A stretch of 64,000 bases of DNA from Blastocatellia bacterium (lineage in GTDB: Bacteria; Acidobacteriota; Blastocatellia; Chloracidobacteriales; JADJPF01), in assembly GCA_025057015.1 (NCBI GenBank), contig JANWYG010000017.1, positions 62,001 to 126,000 of the forward strand, written 5' to 3'. The translations under genes were made by a program, and so were the position numbers. Below, in pieces: positions 25,975-34,722 of the stretch (position 1 is the first letter of the stretch; each line of letters opens with the position of its first letter). Under the pieces are notes generated by a model. It did not search any database. It was not told the DNA's origin and saw only the letters and a program-made list of their open reading frames with translations.

Positions 25975-26349
25975 CTACCTCCTCAGATACTTGCTAAAAT
26001 CCTTAACCGGAGTGTTTGGCGGAGTCTTCTGAAGCACTTGTTGAATCTCTTCTTTTTCGAGTTGAGCAAGCAGCTCGATTCGCTCGTTGGTAACTCCAAG
26101 CAGCAAAGTCTTTCCAGCAACCTCTACTATATAGAGAGCCTTTTGTTGATCCAAAGGAAAGCGAGTAACAAGGCGTATCAATTCCGAATTAGGCTGCAAA
26201 CCAGTAAGTTTAGGCAAGCCGTAACGCAGGATAAAGAAAGCGAGGATGCAAACAGCACCAAGCGTGAGGCACATTTTCAGTACCATAACAGCCAAGCTCC
26301 AGCTATCGCCTATGACGTTTATCTCCGGCGTTTGTGCCTCAAGCAACAT
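25975..26349 (-). CDS. FliO-like small membrane protein
   Basis: The 124-residue protein has a short periplasmic start, one membrane helix (~residues 20-43, VLKMCLTLGAVCILAFFILRY) and a cytoplasmic domain of strands (LVTRFPLDQQKALYIVEVAG, KTLLLGVTNERIELL). That is the plan of FliO, which helps FliP assemble in flagella. FliO is normally absent from non-flagellar systems. It lies 2 bases before sctR, as fliO precedes fliP. The identification rests on topology, the 'L..L.VVEV.GK.LLLGVT' pattern and position. Confidence 0.78.
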   Translation of the reverse strand: MLLEAQTPEINVIGDSWSLAVMVLKMCLTLGAVCILAFFILRYGLPKLTGLQPNSELIRLVTRFPLDQQKALYIVEVAGKTLLLGVTNERIELLAQLEKEEIQQVLQKTPPNTPVKDFSKYLRR

Positions 26350-26354
26350 ATTTT

Positions 26355-27917
26355 TTAGCGTACCAGCTTGAGAATTCGCACACCCAGATCGCCCTCTATA
26401 TCTACCAGCTCTCCTTTACCAATCACTTTACCATCTATAGTGAGGTCTACAGGCTCCGAAGGTGTACGCTTCAGATCGATTATTTGGCCAAGGCGTAGCC
26501 GACTTACATCGGCAATCGTCATGTTGCGTCGCCCTAGCTCTACCACTATAGTAACCGGCACAGACTGAACAAACTGGGCACTTTCTGCGAGATCTTTCTC
26601 CTCCATAGCCTCTTTCTCTCCTTTTGGCTGTGTGCTAACAGTAAAACTATTGAGCATGATCTTAACGGAAGACGGTTCGCTGATTATGTCACTGCTGAAG
26701 CATCCTGCTCCGTTCTGCCCTAACCTTGCGCGTACTGAGCCAGTAAGTTCACCATCGCTGTAGCGTACTCCTATACCAGAAAGCAAAATAATGTCCGACG
26801 GCTCCAAAGAAGCCAACTCTTCAGCCAAAAGTTTTATCTCACCAAGCTCCACGATCAGCTCGGTCTTGACTGCCGAAACAACATTCATCCAACGCCCCAG
26901 CAGCTCAAGCCGAACACTGTCACTCGACGGCAGAAGAAGATCTTCAAGCAGCTTATAAGGTATATAGAGTCTGATGTAACTAAGTAGCTCAGCTATAACA
27001 AGGCGCGCTGTAAGCACTAGCACTGGATCTAGAGGATCGGCTATTGCTTCAGGATGTTTTAGTGACTGTCCGCCGTGTATAAGCAGCTGCTTCAAGCGCA
27101 GCGTCTTTGACGAAAAGTCTGCCATCGTTTCCCTTATCGCACGAATTACGCGCAAAACCAAGAACTCTATGACGCCTGTCTCTATGTTTGAAAGCGTACG
27201 TAGTAGCTTGTTCGCTGCGCCAGAGTCGCTACCAAAAATCATCTCAGTAAGCCCTATCAACAAATCGTGTTCTACCTCTACCAGCAAGTGCCTAGCGTGT
27301 GGATCAACCTCCAAGACTAGCAAAGGTGTCGGCGTCGAAAGCCTCTTTAGAAGCTCTTCGAAGGTCGTTTCAGCTATAGATTCAACCGCAAAATCTACAC
27401 TCGTCTCTTCATTAGCAACCGTTTGACTAAGCGTGAAGTTTATCTGGTAGGGATAGATCGATATACAGTCGCCATGGTTTAGCGGAACCGGCGCCTTTGG
27501 CTTTATAGGCTTACTGTTCAAGAGCGTACCGTTAACACTTTGATCTACTATGAAGAACCGCCCGCGCTCCATAAAGATGCGCGCATGTTGACTAGAAACA
27601 ACACGATTGTTCAGCTGTATCTCGCAAGATGGATGACGCCCAATAACAAAAGACTCCTTCTCAAGCGCTACAAAACTCTTTTCTATAGGCTCAGTAAGCT
27701 CTTCACCTGTGATTTGGAAGTTCAGCATAAGCTGGCGCTTACCACGAATATATTTCTTAAGAATGCCTGACAAAATCTCTCTAAGCGTTTCCTCCCAGCG
27801 CGTTCCCGGCAAACACTCGGACATACAACGCGACAACAAGATGCGCTTGCGAGGTATTTTAGGAAGATTTACAAATTGAAAGGCGCTGACACGGCGCTTC
27901 TGCACGTTCAAACTCAT
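26355..27917 (-). CDS. sctQ: FHA domain fused to a SctQ/FliM-FliN-type sorting-platform protein
   Basis: The 520-residue protein begins with a basic leader (1-60). It is followed by an FHA domain (~65-163) with phosphothreonine-binding signature residues intact: Gly93-Arg94 (IGRHPSC), Ser108-x2-His111 (SSQHAR) and Asn129-Gly130-Thr131. The middle (~190-400) has a FliM-like section (LRTLSNIETGVIEFLVLRVI) and a first SpoA-like region. The last ~75 residues are a FliN/SctQ SpoA domain (VTIVVELGRRNMTIADVSRL, then RLGQIIDLKR and LGVRILKLV). SctQ forms the cytoplasmic sorting platform. In known injectisomes the FHA fold is in SctD, not SctQ, so this fusion is unusual. Confidence 0.85.
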   Translation of the reverse strand: MSLNVQKRRVSAFQFVNLPKIPRKRILLSRCMSECLPGTRWEETLREILSGILKKYIRGKRQLMLNFQITGEELTEPIEKSFVALEKESFVIGRHPSCEIQLNNRVVSSQHARIFMERGRFFIVDQSVNGTLLNSKPIKPKAPVPLNHGDCISIYPYQINFTLSQTVANEETSVDFAVESIAETTFEELLKRLSTPTPLLVLEVDPHARHLLVEVEHDLLIGLTEMIFGSDSGAANKLLRTLSNIETGVIEFLVLRVIRAIRETMADFSSKTLRLKQLLIHGGQSLKHPEAIADPLDPVLVLTARLVIAELLSYIRLYIPYKLLEDLLLPSSDSVRLELLGRWMNVVSAVKTELIVELGEIKLLAEELASLEPSDIILLSGIGVRYSDGELTGSVRARLGQNGAGCFSSDIISEPSSVKIMLNSFTVSTQPKGEKEAMEEKDLAESAQFVQSVPVTIVVELGRRNMTIADVSRLRLGQIIDLKRTPSEPVDLTIDGKVIGKGELVDIEGDLGVRILKLVR

Positions 27918-27944
27918 ATCGCAGGCATCTTAACGAGAGCCAAC

Positions 27945-28871
27945 TCAAATGGTGTACCTGGTATTAGTGTTAACCTTAGGCCCTACCGACGGCGCAGTTT
28001 CAGCTTTACCACTCACGCTCTGACCAGAACCAGAAGAAGCGAAAGGCTGCTGCTGCTCGCGCTGTTGCTCGCCACTACCACCACCAGCATCTGCACCTAC
28101 CGACACCTGCAACTCAGCTACTTCTAGACCACGCTGCTGAAGAGCTTGCACTAATTCCTGAGCCCCTTGGTCAATGACGTCTTTTACATGCACGTTTTCA
28201 GCTATGAAGTAAGCCACTACCTTGCCATCCTGCGTGCTGATCTTAAGCTTTAGTCCATCTAGAACGTCACTCCGTAAATCAAACTGAAACTCTGCTGCTC
28301 CTGTAGCATTTATGCCAAGCCTTACTTCCTGAACTATCTGATCCAGTATCTGCGGCTGTATCACCGTGCCCGGTGTAGGCATAACCTCTTTCACTACAGG
28401 GACACGTTCGATCATAGGCACTTGAAACGGCGCTAGCGGATTTGCCTGAAAAAGCAAACCTTCTGTGAGACTGTCGCCTTGTAAGTTGTTAACAGTTTTC
28501 TCATAACGCAAGGGACGCTTCAGCCGAGTCCCTGGCTTATTATTATCGGCCTCTTCTGCTTCAGGCCTAGCAGTGCCTTGCCGACTATCGGCACGCTTTT
28601 CTGCTTGCTTAGGTTTATACTCGGTCGAGCGATCCGAGCCGCTACGATCATCCGTTCTGTAGCTACTGAAGAAAAACGGCATCTGCGTGCCATCACTCTC
28701 AGTCTGCACAGCTTCATCGCTCGAATGTGCCGAACGATCTTCTTCGCTATCGACTTTTTCTAGAAATTCGCCAAACGAACGTCCCTGAGTGCGAGGACGC
28801 TCAGAAGGGCGTTTTTCAGCGCCAAAGAGAGCACTAGCTGGACCAAAAGTATTATCTACCTTATTACTCAT
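27945..28871 (-). CDS. SctP/FliK-like needle- or hook-length control protein
   Basis: The 308-residue protein is low-complexity and polar over residues 1-140 (many Ser, Glu, Arg, Gln). It then has a FliK C-terminal-like domain at ~170-260: strands around GAAEFQFDLRSDVLDGLKLK, STQDGKVVAYFIAENVHVKD and a helix ELVQALQQRGLEVAELQVSV. The disordered Gln/Gly-rich tail is also typical of FliK. The position between the SctO-like and SctQ genes is where fliK or sctP lies. It is probably exported and acts as the molecular ruler that triggers SctU switching. Confidence 0.8.
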   Translation of the reverse strand: MSNKVDNTFGPASALFGAEKRPSERPRTQGRSFGEFLEKVDSEEDRSAHSSDEAVQTESDGTQMPFFFSSYRTDDRSGSDRSTEYKPKQAEKRADSRQGTARPEAEEADNNKPGTRLKRPLRYEKTVNNLQGDSLTEGLLFQANPLAPFQVPMIERVPVVKEVMPTPGTVIQPQILDQIVQEVRLGINATGAAEFQFDLRSDVLDGLKLKISTQDGKVVAYFIAENVHVKDVIDQGAQELVQALQQRGLEVAELQVSVGADAGGGSGEQQREQQQPFASSGSGQSVSGKAETAPSVGPKVNTNTRYTI

Positions 28872-28875
28872 AACA

Positions 28876-29382
28876 TTATTCCTTTCTGTTCATCATAGCT
28901 GCAGTGTACATACTCTGGGCAATTTCTTCTAGCTGCTTTGCTTCTTTCTTCAGGGCCTCTTCTTGCACAGCGCGTTGCCAATTTTCCTTGTGTTTTTGCA
29001 TCACTTGCACTTCTTTAGAAGCATTTATGAGAGCTTCCTCAGCTTTTTTTACCTCCAGCTCGGCACGCTCAACCGCCTTCTTTTGACGTTCAACGGCTTG
29101 ACGAAGCTCCTCAATGCGGCGTTGCTGGTCTTCTATATGTAGCTTTCTAATCTTAATCTGCTCGATCGTGTACTTGCCAGCAAACATGTTCTCATTGTAT
29201 TCCCTTACCATCTCCTCTTTTTTCTGTATGGCACGAGCGTGTTCGAGCTTCGCCTGCTCGAGTTTTTGCTCCTCTAAAGCAAGCTCTTCCTTCTTCTTAT
29301 TCAGAAAACGGGCAGCTTCCTGCTTCTTGTTCTCCTTCTCATCTAGTATCGGCTGTAGTCGGTATTTTGGTGTCTTTGCCAT
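28876..29382 (-). CDS. SctO/FliJ-like coiled-coil stalk protein
   Basis: The 168-residue protein is almost entirely alpha-helical coiled coil, rich in Glu, Lys and Gln from residue 13 onwards. It lies directly after the ATPase gene sctN, the position of fliJ/sctO. FliJ-type proteins form the central stalk of the ATPase ring and cycle chaperones. Coiled coils match loosely, so length, position and the FliJ-like start (KYRLQPILDEKENKKQEAAR) support the call. A Shine-Dalgarno GAGGT precedes the ATG. Confidence 0.78.
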   Translation of the reverse strand: MAKTPKYRLQPILDEKENKKQEAARFLNKKKEELALEEQKLEQAKLEHARAIQKKEEMVREYNENMFAGKYTIEQIKIRKLHIEDQQRRIEELRQAVERQKKAVERAELEVKKAEEALINASKEVQVMQKHKENWQRAVQEEALKKEAKQLEEIAQSMYTAAMMNRKE

Positions 29383-29385
29383 ATG

Positions 29386-30726
29386 CTACCTCGTCGTCGG
29401 TGGGAAAAGCTTGATAAGCTGGTTGACACTATCATCATAACTTACCTTTTCATGTGTACCTTGCCTAAGATAGTTATTTACCGCATCAATTTTCTCTATA
29501 GCGAAGTCCACCTTCGGATCGCTGCCTTTTTTGTATGCACCTATAAGTATGAGATCTTTTTCTTTCTCATAAGTAGCCAGCACTTCTCGCAGTTTCGAAG
29601 CAGCCGCCAAGTGCTGCTTCGTAGCTACAAAGTGTTGGACACGGCTTACGCTTTCAGAGATATTTATAGCTGGGTAGTGGTTACGAGCTGCGAGCGCTCT
29701 TGAGAGAATGATATGCCCGTCTAAAATTGAGCGAACCTCGTCCGCCACTGGCTCGTTCATATCATCACCTTCCACCAGTACAGTATAGAAAGCCGTAATC
29801 GAGCCTCTATCAGAATTTCCGGTACGCTCCAGCAACTTAGGCAGTTCTGAAAAGACTGACGGCGGAAAACCTCCTCTTGCCGGTGGTTCACCTGTAGCAA
29901 GTCCGACCTCACGTTTTGCGCGAGCAAAGCGCGTCACAGAGTCCATCATCAGCATGACCTTCTTGCCTTTGTCACGGAAGTACTCTGCTATAGCCGTAGC
30001 CACATAGGCTGCCTTAAGACGTACCAGCGAAGACTCATTAGAAGTAGCAACTACGACTACCGAACGTTTGAGTCCCTCTGGGCCGAGGTCATTATCTAAA
30101 AAGTCACGCACTTCACGGCCACGCTCACCTATGAGAGCTATAACGTTTACCTCAGCCTCAGTATTTCTAGCTATCATTCCGAGAGTGGTTGATTTGCCGA
30201 CACCGGCAGCAGCAAAGATTCCTATACGTTGTCCCTGGCCGACGGTAAGCAGTCCGTCAATCGCTCTGATACCTATCTCCAGAGGTTTGAGGACACGCTC
30301 ACGTCGCATCGGATCTGGTGGATCATTATGAACAGGATATTCGTGGGTGCAGTGCAGCGGTCCCTTAAACTGCGTGTCTATAGGCTCACCTAGACCATTG
30401 AGCACTCTGCCTAGCAACTCATCACCGACCTTAACCGTCAAGGCATGCCCGGTAGGAATGACTTCGGCATTCATGCCGATGTTGTTAATATCCCCAAGAG
30501 GCATCAGCATTACCTCGTTATCTCGAAAGCCCACTACCTCAGCTTTCACGGGTTGACTGCTGTGCGGAGTGTTGATCAGGCAGAGCTCACCTACCCAGAC
30601 CTCCGGCACAGCCGCCTTGACTATAAGACCTACTATACCAGTTACACGTCCTCTAACCTCTACCGGAGATATATTGTCTATTTCGTCTATATAATGAGAG
30701 ATATCTATCCCAAGTGCGGAAGACAT
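29386..30726 (-). CDS. sctN: Type III secretion ATPase SctN (FliI/YscN family)
   Basis: The 446-residue ATPase separates chaperones from substrates and unfolds cargo. The Walker A motif is AAAGVGKST at residues 172-180; RGREVRDF, the Walker B region [16 protein letters not shown] and the [20 protein letters not shown] loop are all as in FliI/YscN. The N-terminal beta barrel (1-95) is present. Length and order (sctL-sctN-sctO) are standard. Confidence 0.97.
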   Translation of the reverse strand: MSSALGIDISHYIDEIDNISPVEVRGRVTGIVGLIVKAAVPEVWVGELCLINTPHSSQPVKAEVVGFRDNEVMLMPLGDINNIGMNAEVIPTGHALTVKVGDELLGRVLNGLGEPIDTQFKGPLHCTHEYPVHNDPPDPMRRERVLKPLEIGIRAIDGLLTVGQGQRIGIFAAAGVGKSTTLGMIARNTEAEVNVIALIGERGREVRDFLDNDLGPEGLKRSVVVVATSNESSLVRLKAAYVATAIAEYFRDKGKKVMLMMDSVTRFARAKREVGLATGEPPARGGFPPSVFSELPKLLERTGNSDRGSITAFYTVLVEGDDMNEPVADEVRSILDGHIILSRALAARNHYPAINISESVSRVQHFVATKQHLAAASKLREVLATYEKEKDLILIGAYKKGSDPKVDFAIEKIDAVNNYLRQGTHEKVSYDDSVNQLIKLFPPTTR

Positions 30727-30738
30727 ACTCTTGACTCC

Positions 30739-31461
30739 CTAGCGTAAGTGTCCTGCACGCTTTAAGAGCATCTTTTCCATTACTTCGAGTTGGGTCTTCA
30801 GTTGGGCATTAACCGTACCTGCTTCAGATTCTATGACACAACCTCCTGGCTGCACTTTCGGATCACTTTGAAAATCGATAATCTTCGACTGGCCAACACG
30901 TGCAAGCAGAAGATCTTTACTCTTGAGCAAGTGCTCCATATCATCGGGATTCACGCGTATGATAATCTTTGTCTGATTACGGACGGTTTGGATGGCTTGA
31001 GTAACTATGTCGGCTATAGTATCTGGATGTTGACGCAGCTCTCGGCCTATTATCCGAGCAGCTACACGTATAGAGAGCCTTATCATATCGGCCTCAGCTT
31101 GTGCAAGCACCTCGCGTTTTTTCTCAGTAAGTTCATAGATGATTTCATTAACTTTTGCAAAACCTTCACGATAGCCTTCTTCACGAGACTTCTCCAAGAT
31201 CTTGCGCCGCTCTTCCTCTATACGTTCACGCTCCAGCTGTAAATTCCTACGTTCCTGCTCTATCTCTGCCCATTTAGCATCTATTTCGGGCTGAGCATCG
31301 GCTATAATCTTTGCTGCCTGCTCACGAGCTCTTTCTATAATACGGCGAGCTTCTGCCGAAGCATCATAGACGCTGCCTTTGATTACAGGGGCATCCACCG
31401 TCTTCAACTCATAATCTGGAGTAACAGACGTTTTATCAGTACCCTTAATAATCTTGCTCAT
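30739..31461 (-). CDS. sctL: ATPase regulator / stator SctL (FliH family)
   Basis: The 240-residue protein has an N-terminal disordered section, a long coiled coil rich in Arg, Glu and Ala (~residues 35-115), and a C-terminal FliH/SctL domain (MIRLSIRVAARIIGRELRQH, then IIIRVNPDDMEHLL and GGCVIESEAGTVNAQLKTQL). It links the ATPase to the SctQ platform. It is followed by sctN after 12 bases. A TATAAT box lies 33 bases upstream of its start, so a separate transcription start is possible. Confidence 0.92.
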   Translation of the reverse strand: MSKIIKGTDKTSVTPDYELKTVDAPVIKGSVYDASAEARRIIERAREQAAKIIADAQPEIDAKWAEIEQERRNLQLERERIEEERRKILEKSREEGYREGFAKVNEIIYELTEKKREVLAQAEADMIRLSIRVAARIIGRELRQHPDTIADIVTQAIQTVRNQTKIIIRVNPDDMEHLLKSKDLLLARVGQSKIIDFQSDPKVQPGGCVIESEAGTVNAQLKTQLEVMEKMLLKRAGHLR

Positions 31462-31493
31462 CTTTAACTCTCAACGAAGCTTTAGAATGAGAA

Positions 31494-31499
31494 ATTATA
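31494..31499 (-). promoter_or_regulatory. Candidate -10 box (TATAAT) upstream of sctL
   Basis: Read on the minus strand, gcgcTATAATttctc lies 33 bases before the sctL ATG in the 73-base gap after the FliG-like gene. No convincing -35 is seen at 16-18 bases. It would let the sctL-to-sctU part be transcribed on its own. Confidence 0.35.
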
Positions 31500-31531
31500 G
31501 CGCACCCTTGCAGTAAAATGCGACTATAAAC

Positions 31532-32518
31532 TTATTTGACCAACGTAGAATTAGCTTCTCTAGTTACTAGCCCAGCGTCACTACGTCCAGACAGTCGGCT
31601 AGGAGTTTGCAAGACGGTCCTAACAACAGACTGCATAACTTGTCGTAGCAGACGTAAAACTTCCTGATCAGCCTGTTTTAGCCTTGCATGTATATCGTGA
31701 AAGCGGCCGGCTTCCTCTATGGATAACTTCTGCGTCACAAACTTACACAGCGTGTCAGGTGCATCAATCAGACCAGCAGCAAGCACCATCAAGCCTGTAT
31801 CCTCAACAACAGAAAAGTTACGCAAATTCTGTGCAGTAAGCCAAACTACAGCTTTTTCTGCAGTAAGCACCTGCTCAGCTGTAACTTCTCGCATCATCTT
31901 AATCTTTCGGATAATCTCTTTCGAATGAGAGCGAGGAAAGCGCCGCAGTGAGTGCAAAAGCTCTTCCTTCTGTAGTTTGCGCATAGCTAAGGCAAATATC
32001 TGAAGGCTGAACTCTCGCAGCAAAACTCGCAATCGAGAAGAGTTGAGCCAAGTAAGCGGGTTGTCCCCAGGCAAGACAAACACAAACTGTCGTATAAAAG
32101 CTTGCTTGACCACCTCAAGCAAGTCAAGCGGCAAAGCCGGAGGCTTCGGACAGGCAGCAAGCCTTACAACAGCTGATTCAGGAAGCAGCTTAACTATTTC
32201 ATCAGCTAGATCCTGAGGCAGATGATGCAATATGACGCGAATTATCGAGGCCGGCTCATTTGCAAGGACCAAAGCGACGTGTGAGGGATGAACATCGGTT
32301 ATCTGCCGCAGGAGGAACTCACTTCGTAAAGCCTTCAGTCTCGCTGAAAGGGCATTCCTACGAGCATCCTCTGACAAAGCTAAGTAGCTACGAGTTCGTA
32401 ACAGCATGTCCTCGCGCTCGCTGTGCGGCAGGTAGTCAAACAACTTCACAGCCTCTTCGGCGTCAAGGATAAGAGCAACAGTTAGTAATGCTTGCAGCCT
32501 TGCAGGAAACTCTTCCAT
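31532..32518 (-). CDS. FliG-like protein in place of SctK
   Basis: The start is the ATG at 32518, which overlaps the sctJ stop by one base (TGATG). The 328-residue protein is all-helical. The section HPSHVALVLANEP, followed by HHLPQDLADEIVKLLP, matches the FliG middle-domain pattern HPQ-x-IA-x-ILA ... LP-x-x-x-x-x-EV. The N-terminus (ILDAEEAVKLFDYLPHSERE) resembles FliG domain N. The C-terminal ~120 residues diverge, and I cannot identify a charged torque helix. Its place right after SctJ parallels fliF-fliG. It likely connects the SctJ ring to the FHA-SctQ platform. Confidence 0.68.
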   Translation of the reverse strand: MEEFPARLQALLTVALILDAEEAVKLFDYLPHSEREDMLLRTRSYLALSEDARRNALSARLKALRSEFLLRQITDVHPSHVALVLANEPASIIRVILHHLPQDLADEIVKLLPESAVVRLAACPKPPALPLDLLEVVKQAFIRQFVFVLPGDNPLTWLNSSRLRVLLREFSLQIFALAMRKLQKEELLHSLRRFPRSHSKEIIRKIKMMREVTAEQVLTAEKAVVWLTAQNLRNFSVVEDTGLMVLAAGLIDAPDTLCKFVTQKLSIEEAGRFHDIHARLKQADQEVLRLLRQVMQSVVRTVLQTPSRLSGRSDAGLVTREANSTLVK

Positions 32519-33336
32519 CAACTACCAGTAGAAGCCTGAGCAGCCGCTCTCGTCGGACGCAGCGCCAGACTACGCTCAAGTTGAGCTATTTTACTTGCCT
32601 GCGTGCGAGTTTTCAGTATGAAGTAGACGAGCAGCACCGACAATACAAGCACCAGCGAGACCGCCGATAGTCCTATGTACTTGATATACCTTTCCTTGAG
32701 ATCCTTGAACTTGTTGATGTCAGGAGCTGGCACCTCCTTCATTACCACTTCGACACGGCTTGGAGAAAGCCCCTCAACCGCCGGAGCAACTATGTTGCGC
32801 ACCTCCTCCACGGTAAGGGGCGGAGTTTTAGTGTTATACTTCAGCAACACAGAGGCCGAAGCTTGAACTTGCTTGCTAGCTTCAACAAGAGGATTCGGAT
32901 TAGGCAACACAACATGGACACGAGCACTGACAACGCCACTGATTTTCTCAAGCGTCAATTCTATAGCCTCTTGCGTAGCAGCCAGCTTTCGAAGATTCTC
33001 CTCAGTCTGTGTCGGTATCAAGCTATCTTTACTGAAAGCACTTTTAAGCGGATTTTCGCGAACACGAGGTAGGTCGTTTTCGCTGAGAATATAGAGTGCT
33101 GCTGCTACCTCCTCGTCGCCAATTATAAGCGGTGTTTCCAAAGTGACAGACCAAGTGACAGCATCCTCGGAGCCAACCTGCACCTTGTGTGCATTAAGTC
33201 CGTTGCGCTTAAGCAAGACGCAGATATGCTGCGCTTCCGTTTCGGTCAGACCACCCACAAGGTCACGGCTGCGGCTACAGGCTGTGGTAAAAGTACAGAG
33301 AAAAATCCCTAGAAGCAATGCCCTACCAACAGTCAT
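32518..33336 (-). CDS. sctJ: Inner-ring lipoprotein SctJ (YscJ/FliF family)
   Basis: A lipoprotein signal ends in FTTAC with Cys20. The ring-building domains follow (ETEAQHICVLLKRNGLNAHK, then TQEENLRKLAATQEAIELTL and SGVVSARVHVVLPNPNPL). One membrane helix at ~residues 220-243 and a short tail complete it. This is the YscJ/PrgK layout, monotopic at 272 residues. Flagellar FliF is about twice as long with two membrane helices, so the system is non-flagellar at the level of its ring. Confidence 0.95.
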   Translation of the reverse strand: MTVGRALLLGIFLCTFTTACSRSRDLVGGLTETEAQHICVLLKRNGLNAHKVQVGSEDAVTWSVTLETPLIIGDEEVAAALYILSENDLPRVRENPLKSAFSKDSLIPTQTEENLRKLAATQEAIELTLEKISGVVSARVHVVLPNPNPLVEASKQVQASASVLLKYNTKTPPLTVEEVRNIVAPAVEGLSPSRVEVVMKEVPAPDINKFKDLKERYIKYIGLSAVSLVLVLSVLLVYFILKTRTQASKIAQLERSLALRPTRAAAQASTGS

Positions 33337-33389
33337 CTTGTGACTCCTTCAGAGATGCCTCTGCCATCCGAGGACTCCATAAAAAGTTA

Positions 33390-33932
33390 CTATACGTTCG
33401 TCTGTAGTATCGTCTTCATGCCGCTACTTACTTGTTCGACGACTTTGCTGAGAATCTCTATATGCTCGGTGACAAATTCCATCTTGGTCTGTAAGCGGAT
33501 CATATCCATAGGATTGATTGGAGCATTGACATCGATATTGTTGAGTATAGTCTCAAGCGAAGCAAACTCTTTATCCAAGCCATGCAGATAGTCGGTCACC
33601 TGGGCAGCTTTTTCGCTACTGCCAACCTTGCTAAGCTCCTCCCTCAACGACTCTAACTTAGCACGATTATCGTGAAAAAGGCTACTGAAGCCATATGCCT
33701 CGCCGCCAGGTTGAATATAGCGATTGAACATCTCTTGCGCTTCTCTGGACGCCAGCTTAATCTGATCACTAGTAACAAGGCCGTCTTCCTTCAGGCGCTC
33801 GACATGAGAATCAAGTTCCGCCGCTTTTAAGCGTACTGACTCAAAATCCTCTGATGTAACTACGTGACGAGCTTCCTTCGTCTGCGCAGTCCGCTCCACG
33901 GATATACTTCCTACACTTATAGGATCTACCAT
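33390..33932 (-). CDS. SctI-like inner rod protein
   Basis: The ATG at 33932 follows GGAGG by 4 bases; an upstream in-frame start at 33962 lacks this. The last 45 residues (PINPMDMIRLQTKMEFVTEH, then IEILSKVVEQVSSGMKTILQ) have the SctI/SctF pattern of 'P-x-x-M/L-x-x-x-Q' followed by an amphipathic helix with 'sKv-x-x-x-V'. At 180 residues it is longer than usual SctI; the N-terminal half is helical and without recognised homology. It lies directly before sctJ, the usual sctI-sctJ pairing. An exported rod or needle adaptor is the best reading. Confidence 0.6.
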   Translation of the reverse strand: MVDPISVGSISVERTAQTKEARHVVTSEDFESVRLKAAELDSHVERLKEDGLVTSDQIKLASREAQEMFNRYIQPGGEAYGFSSLFHDNRAKLESLREELSKVGSSEKAAQVTDYLHGLDKEFASLETILNNIDVNAPINPMDMIRLQTKMEFVTEHIEILSKVVEQVSSGMKTILQTNV

Positions 33933-33967
33933 AGTACCTCCTTTGTAATTCCATGATATCAATCCCG

Positions 33968-34663
33968 TTAGCTTGCGCTAACGATTCCTCTATTTTTCAA
34001 CAACTCGCATAGATGCTGCAAACACTTATTATGCAAGCGAGAAGTCCACGACTTGGAAAGTCCTAGCTTGTTGCCTATCTCTTCTAAAGTCAGACCCTGA
34101 TAGTAGTAATATTCTATCAACTTACGCTCGGTTTCAGGAAGCTGTGAGATAGCCTCTCGTACGATACGTCCAAATTCTTTAGCTTGATAGAGCTCGTCCG
34201 GTGAGCTAGATGCCTGTGGCAAATTGATCGACTCAGACTCTAGCGAAAGCATGTAAGCTGAAACTATTCCACTGAACATCTCTTCTACTTCAGCAATTTG
34301 GTCATCTATATTTGCTGCATGCTGCTCTGGAGTCTCTGCGTAACCTGCCATTAAATCATTAGCACTCTGCTCAAACCTTAGCCTAGCAAACTCTGAACGA
34401 GAAAACCAACCTATCTGACGCAACCCATCATATATAGCACCCTTTATCCTGTAATAAGCAAACGTCTTAAAACTCACACCCCGAGTCTGGTCAAACCTAT
34501 CTATGGCCTCTAGCAGACCTATACGACCATAGCCTATTAGATCATTTATATCTATCTGAGGCGGCAATTTCGGAATTATCGATTGTGCTATCGAGCGGAC
34601 ATAAGGCAAGTAACGCTCGATTAGCTCGTTACGATCTTCTTCAAATTTCAAGGCCTGAACCAT
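33968..34663 (-). CDS. Sigma factor of the FliA/WhiG (sigma-28) family
   Basis: The 231-residue protein has region 2 (DLIGYGRIGLLEAIDRFDQT, then FKTFAYYRIKGAIYDGLR) and region 4 with a helix-turn-helix (LPETERKLIEYYYYQGLTLE, then IGNKLGLSKSWTSRLHNK). FliA/WhiG marks such as FKTFA-x-x-RI-x-GAI-x-D-x-LR are clear. Such factors direct late flagellar genes or sporulation genes. Here it sits inside a type III secretion cluster 35 bases before the rod gene, so it probably controls this system. No anti-sigma FlgM gene is visible. Confidence 0.93.
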   Translation of the reverse strand: MVQALKFEEDRNELIERYLPYVRSIAQSIIPKLPPQIDINDLIGYGRIGLLEAIDRFDQTRGVSFKTFAYYRIKGAIYDGLRQIGWFSRSEFARLRFEQSANDLMAGYAETPEQHAANIDDQIAEVEEMFSGIVSAYMLSLESESINLPQASSSPDELYQAKEFGRIVREAISQLPETERKLIEYYYYQGLTLEEIGNKLGLSKSWTSRLHNKCLQHLCELLKNRGIVSAS

Positions 34664-34675
34664 TGTGGCAGTGCT

Positions 34676-34703
34676 TTATCGCGTCTACGCTCGAACAAGT
34701 TTA
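34676..34703 (-). promoter_or_regulatory. Candidate sigma-28-like promoter before the sigma factor gene
   Basis: On the minus strand TAAACTTG (34696-34703), 12 bases, then CGCGATAA (34676-34683). It matches 6/8 in each box, but the spacer is one base too long. The start codon is only 13 bases past the -10, so the transcript would be nearly leaderless. No Shine-Dalgarno is seen before this ATG. Autoregulation is a possibility only. Confidence 0.28.
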
Positions 34704-34722
34704 TATACGCCAAACGCCATAG

